A stretch of 64,000 bases of DNA from Planctomycetota bacterium. GTDB taxonomy: Bacteria; Planctomycetota; Phycisphaerae; Phycisphaerales; UBA5793. Shown here piece after piece: positions 56,501 to 64,000 of this stretch. Made by a program: the position numbers and the translations under genes. The notes under the pieces were generated by a model. That model had not been told where the DNA came from, did no database searches, and saw only the letters and a program-made list of their open reading frames with translations. Location: the NCBI GenBank assembly GCA_013112555.1, contig JABFGK010000001.1:1152581-1216580 (forward strand), given 5' to 3'. The stretch's first letter is position 1; every line of letters begins with the position of its first letter.

Positions 56501-59500
56501 GGGCGTTCTCGGCATTGTCGGGAGCGAGTTGGAGATCCTGAAGGGCGTCGGCGGCAATGTACGCTTCGTCCGAGCCCCGTTTGTATACGGGCAGGGCTTC
56601 GAGGGAGCCGATGTGCTGCTGACGCCGGAGGAGATCATTGACGGTCTCGTCTTCCGAAGTGTCGATGACTCGGGAGCCGAGTTCACGATTCGCGTGTCGG
56701 CCGGTCAGGCTGCCGGCGGGTTCACGAACTCAGCAGCCCGCATCGTGACGGCTCCGATTGCGAACTCCCAGGGCGTGGCGCTGACCCGTCTGATTGTCAA
56801 CCTGCAGCAAGGTGCTGATCTGACGATCGAGAACAACGGCGGCCATGTCGAGATCGGCGATCTGATCGTGATGGGATCGGCCACCGACACCGGTCAGGAG
56901 ATTCGTTTCACCGGGTCCGGGCAGACGGACGTGTACTACCTGCGTGCGGTCGGTCACTTCCGCACGATTGAGAATCTGACCGACGGTGACATGATTGCGA
57001 TGGACGTCGGCTCAGCCGATGAGATCAAGATCAAGGGCAATCTCGGTCACACGACGACCGTGAAGTACGGGCCGAGCAAAATCGGTCCCGAACTCGGCGT
57101 GGTGCAGGCAGCGCCGTCTGATGAAGGCGTTGTTGAGGACGGTTCCGCTCGTGCCGATTGGGTGCTTGGCGAAGGGGACTATGCCTTTGACTGGACCAAC
57201 GGCACGAATCTGAATATCGACCCGGCGGCCTTGTCGGGCACCGAATCCGAGCCGTTGGACGGCTTCCTGGACGGGTTGACCATTCGCCATACGAATCTGA
57301 TCAACACGCCCAATCGCATCCTGATCGACGGTGCCGTCGGTGACGTGATTGTGCAAAACACGATCAAGGATCTCCGGATCAACGCCGACAAGTCGTCCGA
57401 GCCGGGCGTCTTCGAGGGGTTGTACGGCGAGATCTACGCCTGGGGGAACATTGAGCGCCTGCAACTGGGTGACGGCATGATCGACCCGGTGATCGGCCCG
57501 CGGCCCGGCACGTTGATTATCGCAGCCGGCCAGATTGAGCGGATCGACATTACCGGCGAAGGCCACGACATCCGCGGGTACGTCCTCGGTGCCGGTGTGC
57601 AGACGTATGACAATGTGCGTGAACAGAACGTTGACTTCGGCATCGGAATGCTGAAGGTTGACGGCGGGTCGAATATTGACACGGCCCTGATCGGCGGTCG
57701 CTCGCTTGACACATTCTGGAACGCCGGCGACGGTCCTTCGACCGATGTTGATCGCATTCTCGTGACGGACGGTGACGTCATCGATACGAGATTCCGGGCC
57801 ATCAACTTCGGGACGATCAGCATCAAGGGCGGTGCGTGGGACAACACGTCGCTGCGGACGACCGACGATATCAACTGGATCCGTGCCGACGAGTTCAAGA
57901 ACACGGCCGGGACCGGTGTTCTGTCGAACTTCATCCAGGGTTCGGGCAATATCAACTTCATCGAGACCAACAAGATGCAGGGCGATATTGCCGACCTGGG
58001 CGTGGATGTGCTTGGGAACATCAAGAAGATTCGCGGCTTCGACTTCAGCGGCGTCGAGTTCGAGATTGATCAGAAGCTCGACATGCTGTATGCGAAGGGC
58101 GGCATTGCTCGCAGTAAGGTCGTTGCCGGCCAACTCGGTCAGGTAACGGCCGTGGACGATATCGTCCGCTTGACGGTGAGCACGGCCGGTCAGATCAAGA
58201 AGTTCCAGTCTTCGAAGGGCTCGATTCTGCTGCTTGATCTGACGGTGTCCGGACCGGACGGTCAGATTACGAATCTGTATGCGTACAACGACCTGACCGG
58301 CGACATCTCGATCGGCGGCAACATCAACAAGCTGCAGACGAAGCTGGGTACGATTTACGCAGACATCACCACGACCGGCGACGGGTATATCAAGACGCTC
58401 CAGGCCGGCCTGGACTTCCTCGGTTCGATTGATGCCGAGGGGTATATCAAGACCTTCAAGGCCGGCCGGAATATCGGCAGCGGTGACCGCATCACGGTGC
58501 AGGGCGATCTGACCAAGTTGGATGCCCGCAACGGGACGGTGAACGCTCAGTTTGTGATTGAAGGGGCACTGCGCAGCAAGTTCTCGGCACAGTCATGGGC
58601 TCCGGGCACCACGTTGACGGTCCTTGACAGCATCGGGACGGTCGACGTTGACAGCACGATCGACGGGGCCATCATCAGCCACTCGAACGGTATCAAGACC
58701 GTGAAGCTTGATGGTGGGCTGGCAGCCGGCTCCGAAATCAGTGCCTATGACGGCGACATCCGGACCATTCAGTTGTCAGGCGACCTCGACGGTGACGTCT
58801 ATGCCGACGAGGAAATCCGGACCGTCAAGATCACCACGGCTCGTGACGGCACGGGCGGGAATCTGACCGGGACGATCTCAAGTGATACCGACGTCCGGTC
58901 GGTCCTGGTATACACCGATGCGACCGGCGCGACCGTTCACGCCCGGGCAGAACTTGTCAAGCTCGATGTGCGTGGTTCGGCCACGAACGCTCAGTTCGGT
59001 GCCGGTCAATCTGTCAAGGCGATTACGGTTCGAGGTAACGCGACTGACACGATGTTCTTCTCCGGCATTCACTCGCTGGGGACGGACCTGGTCATCGGCG
59101 GGCTCGGCCTCGGGGCCGACACCTATGGGCAAGGCTCCATCTCGAAGGTTGACGTCCTCGGCAATATCGACGGGGCCGTGTTTGCAGCCGGCGTCCAGGC
59201 AACGGCCGGTGTGAACAACAGTCAGTTCGAGCAGAACAGCAAGTCGCCGTCCACCGGGTTGAGCACGCTGGATCGCCTCACGGTCAAGGGGACGGCCACG
59301 GGCACGAATCTCGTGCTGGCAGACACTGAGATCGGGAAGGTGCAGATCAGCGGCGTGAACCGAACGGTCGGCGATGGCCTGGGCGGTGCGACCCTCGAAA
59401 TCGTGAACAGTGATGATCCGGATACAACCGGCATGACTGAGATTGTCTCGGGCACCCCGGCGACGTACACCGAAGCGGACGGCGATCAGGTCCGAATCAA

Positions 59501-62500
59501 CTTCCGCGGCAATGGCCAGGCCTGGTACGCGGTTGACGGTTCAGGCAATCTGACCGATCTCGTCCTGCTGGGCACGGACAGCCGAACGAACGTTGAGATC
59601 GATGTGGTCGGCGGGTCCGGCAACGGCACAGCGCAGCTTGCCAATGCGGCCGTCGTGAGTGGTGATGACGCCAGTCTGAGCCGCTTCACACTCAACGGCA
59701 ACATCGACGGCAGCGATTCATTCAGCCTTGACGGCGACATCGGCACCTTCGACGTCGGGACGGTCAACACGACCGGGACGATTCTCGTGAGTGGCGAAGC
59801 GAGCCGGGTGCAGGCGAATTCGGTCCTGGCAGGCGTGTTTGAGGTGGCGGTCGTCAATACCTTTGAAACTCGATCCGGCGGCTTTACCGGCAGCTGGGAC
59901 GGACTTGAAATCGGCCGCTTCACGGTTCGGGGCGATGCACTCGATGCGACGATTTACGCCCGAAACTCGATTGACAGCATCAGCATCAGCGGTGCCCTCG
60001 GGTCGGACCCGGCCAATGAGGCAACGCACCCGTCATACGTGTCGACACGCGGTGAGTTGTCCTCGCTGTCGGCCGGAAGCATGACGCTTGCACGCGTCTC
60101 GGCCGGCGATGAGCTGGGCAAGGTCTCCGTGACCGGCAACGTGGTTGATTCCCACATCCTTGCCGGCCTGTCACTTGGGTCGGACGGCACCTACGGTGGG
60201 TCCGGTACGGCCGGCGACCAGTTGTCTGACGGCGTACTGACGAGCCTGAGTGTTCGCGGCAACTTCATTCGCAGCAGCGTGGCTGCCGGCGTCCAGCGCG
60301 GGCGTGACGGCTTCTACGGCAGTTCGGATGACATCGGCGCGCTGGGCGTCAGTGAGATCAAGTCGATTACCGTCAACGGGACGGCAAGCGGCTCGAACTT
60401 CGGCAGCCAGAGTTACGCGTTCACCTCGAACGGCATCATGGGCAAGATTCGGACCGGTGGTCAGGACTTCTATAACAAGGGGAACCTGGTCGAGGACGGC
60501 ATTGATGTGTCGCCGGAGCCGGTCCGGGTGCTTCGGGCCGAGCAGCGGCTTGAGGTGACGCACTACTTCGTTGAGCTCGATTTCAGCGAGGACATTGATA
60601 CCTCCACACTGATCGACGATGAGAACGATCCGCACGTCACGGCCATTACCGTGCTCGATGAGGACGAGAACATCGTCAGCACGACGAACTACGAAGTCAG
60701 GTACGATGAAGAGCTGAGACAGGCCACGATCGACTTTGACCGGTCGTTCACCGAGCAGGCTGCCGGCGTGTACACGATCATTCTTGACGGCGACGTCCTC
60801 AAGAGTGTGTCCGGTCAGGGACTTGACGGTGACGGCGATGGTGAGGCCGGTGATGATTTCGCCAGTCGTGCCGTGGTCGGCGATGCCGGCGATCGCGTCA
60901 CGGATTCAGGCACGCCTTGGGATCCTGACGGAAACCCGAACACCGACAATGACGTTTCCTTCACGGCGGCCGTGTCGATGGACTATCTGCTCGACAATCC
61001 GCTCGTTGAAGGGATCGACCCGCGTCGGAACTTCTCCCTGTCGCTCGTTGATGAAATCGGCAACCACCCGGATCAGGAGTCACTGTACTTCCCGGGCCGC
61101 ATGGACGTCGATCTGTTTGAGATCACGTTGAATGCCGGCGAGTTCCTGGTGGTGAGCACCACGGAAAACCTGCCGGGCTCGCAGTTCATCGGGGCCGTGA
61201 CGTTGATGACCGAAGTGATGGGTCAGTATGTCCCGGTGGCGATGTACTCCGATTTCTTTGCCGACGCGCCCCGCACCTCCTGGCCGCTCCCGGCTCTTGA
61301 TTCGGGCTACTACGTTGGCTCGACTGGGACGTACTGGCTGGCTGTGACCGGTCTGGAGATGCAGTCTGGGGCACTGTTCATCCCGCCGTTCATCCAGGTT
61401 GACATCGGGGATACGTCCGGTGTGAACATGGGCGGAGCCCCGATCAATCCTGACTCGGTCGCCAACGACGTTGGCCGCTATCAGCTGAATGTGATGGTGT
61501 TCGATGACGGTGATTCCGGCTTCGATCGAGGCAGCAATGCCGACCTGATTACCGGCCAGGACCGCACGTTTGCCGGCGATAACGGTCGTGAAGGCAGCAT
61601 CGGCTATCCGGAGACCGAGTTCTACGACATCGATGTGTATGACATTTCCGAGGTCCGCGTCGGGCCTGGGATCGATGGAATCTGGCGGACGGCTGATGAT
61701 GACATCATCAACGAGCTCGAGGCCGGCACCTCGGTCAGCATTACGGTGACCCTTGAGGAAACCGGCTCTGATCTCGGCTCACTGGCTGAAGTCGGCTTGT
61801 TCCTGCTGGATGACTCCCCGAGCCTCAGCGGCGGCATGCATGTCGGTTCCCCGGGCTTTGCCGAAGGGTCAACCAAGGATGTCAGTTTCGATCTGGTGGT
61901 TCCGGAGACCGGGCGCTACGGCGTGTATCTCCAGGGCAGCATCGAATCGAACTACACCTTGACGATCAATGTTGATACGTCCACGGCCGGTTCGAGCATC
62001 GCTCGTGATCACCAGAATGTCCTGCTTGAACTCAACGGCGGCTTTGCCGACTGGTTCGGCCGATTCGGCGTTGACATGGAAGGCTTCGGCCTGACGAACC
62101 TCGGGTTCGGCGAATGGGAGAAGGAGATTAAGTCGCTCGTCGTGCAGGAAATCGAGGACGACTTCAACCTGATGGTTGACACGGATGGCGATACCGTCAA
62201 TGACAGCGGCGTTGATCTTCGGGTCTCGTTCAACCCGAGCGACTTCGGCGACGAGGAGTTCACGACCGTGTTCCTGGCCGGCAACCTCGGCGAGGAGAAC
62301 TACTACGGCAGCCTCCTGAGTGCTCCGGAGCATGCAGACATTCAGAACCAGAACCAGAGCGATGAGGCCATCGTGTTCATCAACACCTGGATCGGCATCT
62401 TCGCCCCGGGTGAGGGTGATGCGTTTGCCATCTCGCTCGCTGATACGATCAGCATGGAACTGGGTCGCTTGATGGGGCTGCGGTTGGCAGCCAGCCCGGA

Positions 62501-62651
62501 CTCGAACCCGAACATCATGCATCCGGCCCGTTCGGCCGCTGCGGACTACTACTTCGAGGACGCCGAGCAGACCTTGGCCGGCAACTGGTTCCTCGGGAAG
62601 CAGAACGAAGTGGCGTTCATGGACTGGCTGTATGACTTCAAGGAGTTCTAA
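53559..62651 (+). CDS. Giant secreted LEPR-XLL protein with degenerate metzincin C-terminus
   Basis: The 3,030-residue protein opens with an Arg-rich leader and the planctomycete LEPR-XLL motif (LEPRKLL, residues 34-40), which marks many large exported planctomycete proteins. A PPC-like beta domain spans about residues 678-765. Roughly residues 820-2300 form a long solenoid of short Gly/Ile/Asp repeats (GSIGSI, FKAGRNIGSG) resembling a beta-helix. A SbsA-type Ig-like domain (about 2320-2435), Ca-binding Asp-rich loops and further PPC-like domains follow. The last 150 residues resemble a metzincin protease, but the zinc motif reads MELGRLMGLRL in place of HExxHxxGxxH. AAGGA precedes the ATG. 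It is likely a surface or matrix scaffold. Confidence 0.9.
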   Translation: MKNTKIRRPFVRHRQTPDEGDRHARSASPVFQELEPRKLLTTLVTFPNNPLYTNPVGETSVFTGFIALPMFVTPQNVTSLDASSVEERSVRVRISIMDTGPAPDDPLDRPTVTILDLDGNPLFPWLGQADGSTEISVSVATGDPDDPDNNDGFWGTEDDILVEGFGLDVGYTPGYTYLQTDKDLDGFLDPLDGTELIVPNNVFELSRVLARIEDDGDPPQMIWDEENVPDERTVLIPESGYWHFVYDPGSGAIIDKFRLPFAYDHPEYGVIPETDDRLSGGADAATVADDWYDPAIERINPDDGNSPTHMSRAIDPDVDATIQAHYNAQNANRQRHTIGTANDGIADFNNGIGRIILSNARATTRLSIVMIDEDGTILDPFQVPEHSDIGVDFDRDTFGIAATYQYDVLQAPGSGTIIVGNNTNADWTADLNSGAALLPAGFEGLGWINFKFEYDSDFPDRLPEGIWIVTPTITESAPFHPDFPDRFMRPDYIDEAGFIQDDTNESVGRISIDGSLFGTSRFPGALEYLHVGYLGGTVFADGEVNGIIAGGDAGFIDYSGYTDDTNNFIQVGRNLGSFIVGNRGSTEVYVLGELNEVEDRPFLANPAVLREYEDVIMGGNQLAYNGAFASTSIGFTMGPDEEFSILRNDTFGRAQYVGRLTSYIEVYGNMAKTDAIGNTDDVDMFAIAVDGQQEVRASLLNDSGAADYTGRLTLQDETGRILASRGADGTSGELLYSPTEAGVLYFVIDNAAPPPPGYRLIIRGYAPTTLGEVRTLGSLRYAISDLGVIMTEVGSIGSVRVGQDQEDVNNAYITSVAIHSAEHLWNITAGHGIGGFDPGTTFTSSEVILSAEGSIGSIIAGVGKPDADTVAMGGSILTTTITAGENIGKVVALTNEGGDWGDIGGISRNDAADTLLAATPITAGGSIGLIRADNRIWGANRLVPNGMTVEVGKGGIVDRIEAGVLLLDSEGETNRDLRAEVGVLGIVGSELEILKGVGGNVRFVRAPFVYGQGFEGADVLLTPEEIIDGLVFRSVDDSGAEFTIRVSAGQAAGGFTNSAARIVTAPIANSQGVALTRLIVNLQQGADLTIENNGGHVEIGDLIVMGSATDTGQEIRFTGSGQTDVYYLRAVGHFRTIENLTDGDMIAMDVGSADEIKIKGNLGHTTTVKYGPSKIGPELGVVQAAPSDEGVVEDGSARADWVLGEGDYAFDWTNGTNLNIDPAALSGTESEPLDGFLDGLTIRHTNLINTPNRILIDGAVGDVIVQNTIKDLRINADKSSEPGVFEGLYGEIYAWGNIERLQLGDGMIDPVIGPRPGTLIIAAGQIERIDITGEGHDIRGYVLGAGVQTYDNVREQNVDFGIGMLKVDGGSNIDTALIGGRSLDTFWNAGDGPSTDVDRILVTDGDVIDTRFRAINFGTISIKGGAWDNTSLRTTDDINWIRADEFKNTAGTGVLSNFIQGSGNINFIETNKMQGDIADLGVDVLGNIKKIRGFDFSGVEFEIDQKLDMLYAKGGIARSKVVAGQLGQVTAVDDIVRLTVSTAGQIKKFQSSKGSILLLDLTVSGPDGQITNLYAYNDLTGDISIGGNINKLQTKLGTIYADITTTGDGYIKTLQAGLDFLGSIDAEGYIKTFKAGRNIGSGDRITVQGDLTKLDARNGTVNAQFVIEGALRSKFSAQSWAPGTTLTVLDSIGTVDVDSTIDGAIISHSNGIKTVKLDGGLAAGSEISAYDGDIRTIQLSGDLDGDVYADEEIRTVKITTARDGTGGNLTGTISSDTDVRSVLVYTDATGATVHARAELVKLDVRGSATNAQFGAGQSVKAITVRGNATDTMFFSGIHSLGTDLVIGGLGLGADTYGQGSISKVDVLGNIDGAVFAAGVQATAGVNNSQFEQNSKSPSTGLSTLDRLTVKGTATGTNLVLADTEIGKVQISGVNRTVGDGLGGATLEIVNSDDPDTTGMTEIVSGTPATYTEADGDQVRINFRGNGQAWYAVDGSGNLTDLVLLGTDSRTNVEIDVVGGSGNGTAQLANAAVVSGDDASLSRFTLNGNIDGSDSFSLDGDIGTFDVGTVNTTGTILVSGEASRVQANSVLAGVFEVAVVNTFETRSGGFTGSWDGLEIGRFTVRGDALDATIYARNSIDSISISGALGSDPANEATHPSYVSTRGELSSLSAGSMTLARVSAGDELGKVSVTGNVVDSHILAGLSLGSDGTYGGSGTAGDQLSDGVLTSLSVRGNFIRSSVAAGVQRGRDGFYGSSDDIGALGVSEIKSITVNGTASGSNFGSQSYAFTSNGIMGKIRTGGQDFYNKGNLVEDGIDVSPEPVRVLRAEQRLEVTHYFVELDFSEDIDTSTLIDDENDPHVTAITVLDEDENIVSTTNYEVRYDEELRQATIDFDRSFTEQAAGVYTIILDGDVLKSVSGQGLDGDGDGEAGDDFASRAVVGDAGDRVTDSGTPWDPDGNPNTDNDVSFTAAVSMDYLLDNPLVEGIDPRRNFSLSLVDEIGNHPDQESLYFPGRMDVDLFEITLNAGEFLVVSTTENLPGSQFIGAVTLMTEVMGQYVPVAMYSDFFADAPRTSWPLPALDSGYYVGSTGTYWLAVTGLEMQSGALFIPPFIQVDIGDTSGVNMGGAPINPDSVANDVGRYQLNVMVFDDGDSGFDRGSNADLITGQDRTFAGDNGREGSIGYPETEFYDIDVYDISEVRVGPGIDGIWRTADDDIINELEAGTSVSITVTLEETGSDLGSLAEVGLFLLDDSPSLSGGMHVGSPGFAEGSTKDVSFDLVVPETGRYGVYLQGSIESNYTLTINVDTSTAGSSIARDHQNVLLELNGGFADWFGRFGVDMEGFGLTNLGFGEWEKEIKSLVVQEIEDDFNLMVDTDGDTVNDSGVDLRVSFNPSDFGDEEFTTVFLAGNLGEENYYGSLLSAPEHADIQNQNQSDEAIVFINTWIGIFAPGEGDAFAISLADTISMELGRLMGLRLAASPDSNPNIMHPARSAAADYYFEDAEQTLAGNWFLGKQNEVAFMDWLYDFKEF

Positions 62652-62676
62652 ACCCTCCACATATTTCAAATCCAAT

Positions 62677-62717
62677 ACACGGCACCGAGTTTCACACTTG
62701 GTGCCGTGTTTGTTTTT
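62677..62717 (+). terminator. Strong Rho-independent terminator after the giant gene
   Basis: ACACGGCACC (62677-62686) plus GAG pairs with CTT plus GGTGCCGTGT (62697-62709), a 13-bp stem with one G-T pair and a 7-base loop. TTGTTTTTGT follows. It lies 25 bases after the stop codon and separates the giant gene from the glycosyltransferase. Confidence 0.92.
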
Positions 62718-62788
62718 GTCGCCGGTGCGCGAAGGGGAGCAGGAGGGTCGGGCGACGTTCGCGACGACGTGCCATATGATGGGCACTC

Positions 62789-63988
62789 ATGCGGCGCATC
62801 CTGCACATCTCAACGCGCTTGATCCTTGGCGGGAGTCAGGAAAACACGGTGCTGTCCTGCGAAGGGCAGGCACAGGCCGGCCATGAGGTGCATCTGGCCT
62901 TCGGCCCGATCTACGGGCCTGAGGGATCGATGCTGGAACGTGTGCAGGCGTTCGGCTCAATTACCACACACGAGGTTCCGGGGCTGGTCCGCGAGTTGAA
63001 CCCGCGCAGTGACTGGTCAGCCTATTGCCAGTGCCGCGAGTTGATCCGTGAGGTGCAGCCCGACATTGTGCATACGCATTCATCGAAGGCAGGCATCGTG
63101 GCCCGTGCGGCAGCATGGAAAGAGAATGCAGCGTTGTCGTCGTCTGATGTCAGTCGTCGGGCCGGGGTGGTGCACACCATTCACGGGCTGCCGTTTCACC
63201 CGTATGAGTCGTGGTGGCGGAATCGTGTCTACATCATGTCAGAACGCTGGGCGGCCCGGCGGTGTCACACGATCGTGACGGTGGCAGATGCCATGTCTCG
63301 GCAGGCGCTCCAGGCCGGTGTCGGGAAGCCGGATCAGTTTGTGACGGTGTACTCCGGAATGGAGACACAGCGGTTTCTGGAGCCGGATCGGGATCGCGCG
63401 CAGATGCGCCGGGAACTGGGATTGGCAGAGGATGACTTTGTCATCGGGACGATCGCTCGGCTGGCTGAGTTGAAGGGGCATGATGATCTGCTGGATGCTT
63501 TGGGCCGGCGCATGCAGGGCAATCATCATCTGAAACTCCTCTGGGTGGGAGACGGCTGGTGGCGGGATCGGTTGATGGCCCGGGTGGAGTCGATGGGGCT
63601 GACGTCGCAGGTTGTGACTCCGGGGCTGGTCCCGCCGGAGGAAGTGAGCCGGTACATCCAGGCCATGGACGTGCTGGCCCATCCATCGTACCGCGAGGGC
63701 TTGCCACGGACGGTGCCGCAGGCGTTGCTGGGCGGGGTGCCCGTGGTCGTGTATGACCTGGACGGAGCCCCGGAGGTGTGCATCCACGAGGAAACGGGGC
63801 TGTTGGTCCCGCCGGGGGATCGTGATGCACTGCGCGAGTCAGTGCTCCGGCTGTTTGATGATCGTGATCTTGGGACACGGCTGGCGCAGCAGGGGCGGGA
63901 CCTGTGCCGGGAGCGGTTCAGTGCGCAGGCCATGATCGACGGCTTGGAGCGCGTGTACGAGCAGGCGCTGCAGCAGGCGCGGGGCTGA
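62789..63988 (+). CDS. Glycosyltransferase family 4
   Basis: The 399-residue GT-B enzyme starts MRRILHISTRLILGGSQENT, with the N-terminal glycine-rich loop of GT4 enzymes. VHTHSSKAGIVARAAAW matches the sugar-transferase group active on lipid-linked or surface glycans. The C-terminal donor domain has GTIARLAELKGHDDLLDA and HPSYREGLPRTVPQALLGGVPVV with the E-x7-E-like region, although the second acidic residue is a glutamine. It stands alone after a strong terminator. The substrate is not predictable. The stop is inside the window, so the gene is complete. Confidence 0.92.
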   Translation: MRRILHISTRLILGGSQENTVLSCEGQAQAGHEVHLAFGPIYGPEGSMLERVQAFGSITTHEVPGLVRELNPRSDWSAYCQCRELIREVQPDIVHTHSSKAGIVARAAAWKENAALSSSDVSRRAGVVHTIHGLPFHPYESWWRNRVYIMSERWAARRCHTIVTVADAMSRQALQAGVGKPDQFVTVYSGMETQRFLEPDRDRAQMRRELGLAEDDFVIGTIARLAELKGHDDLLDALGRRMQGNHHLKLLWVGDGWWRDRLMARVESMGLTSQVVTPGLVPPEEVSRYIQAMDVLAHPSYREGLPRTVPQALLGGVPVVVYDLDGAPEVCIHEETGLLVPPGDRDALRESVLRLFDDRDLGTRLAQQGRDLCRERFSAQAMIDGLERVYEQALQQARG

Positions 63989-64000
63989 AGTGGGCACAGC

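Overview
This 64 kb window reads as a chromosomal segment of a flagellated planctomycete, most likely of the Phycisphaerae. The main grounds are a 3,030-residue secreted protein with an N-terminal LEPR-XLL motif (LEPRKLL), tandem exported HAF-repeat proteins with a C-terminal domain common in planctomycete secretomes, a lone N-methylated pseudopilin, and small conserved-looking proteins of unknown function. No 16S rRNA or other definitive taxonomic marker is present, so the placement is inference.

Region 1 (1-12.7 kb, minus strand) is a flagellar cluster. In transcription order it holds a membrane-anchored TPR protein, a FlgN-like chaperone, a soluble histidine kinase, a sigma-54 activator, then flgB-flgC-fliE-fliF-fliG-fliH-fliI and the first codons of fliJ at the window edge. 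A near-perfect sigma-54 (-24/-12) promoter lies between the activator and flgB, so the kinase/activator pair probably switches on the rod, MS-ring and export-ATPase genes directly.

Region 2 (12.8-28.6 kb) is mixed housekeeping: a RIO-like kinase, a response regulator with two small unknown proteins, glucose-6-phosphate isomerase, a zinc-ribbon-less FmdB-like protein, an SDR, a receiver-GAF-HD-GYP c-di-GMP phosphodiesterase, queC-queD-UbiA, a pseudopilin, a ClC-CBS channel/antiporter, pheS, a cysteine synthase and shikimate kinase. A compact candidate small RNA gene, with promoter, hairpin and intrinsic terminator, sits alone at about 28.86-28.99 kb.

Region 3 (29.1-33.9 kb, minus strand) is a polysaccharide operon (chorismate synthase, GT4 glycosyltransferase, sulfotransferase, Wzy-like polymerase) with near-overlapping genes. 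Region 4 (34-49.2 kb) holds an orphan nuoH, a broken HAF/glycosidase-like exoprotein gene with a C10 tract, an intact HAF paralogue, a frameshifted IS110 element with candidate bridge-RNA structure, an 800 bp palindrome and repeat island, a TPR-sulfotransferase, E1-beta and E2 of a 2-oxoacid dehydrogenase, a metallo-beta-lactamase-fold hydrolase, and a membrane fusion protein. Single-base frame disruptions affect aroC, the HAF gene, the IS110 transposase, E2 and the fusion protein, all between 33.6 and 48.7 kb.

Region 5 (49.2-64 kb) has an intact RND efflux pump, a candidate structured RNA, tRNA-Leu(TAA), the giant LEPR-XLL protein ending in a degenerate metzincin site (all three zinc histidines replaced), a strong terminator, and a GT4 glycosyltransferase.
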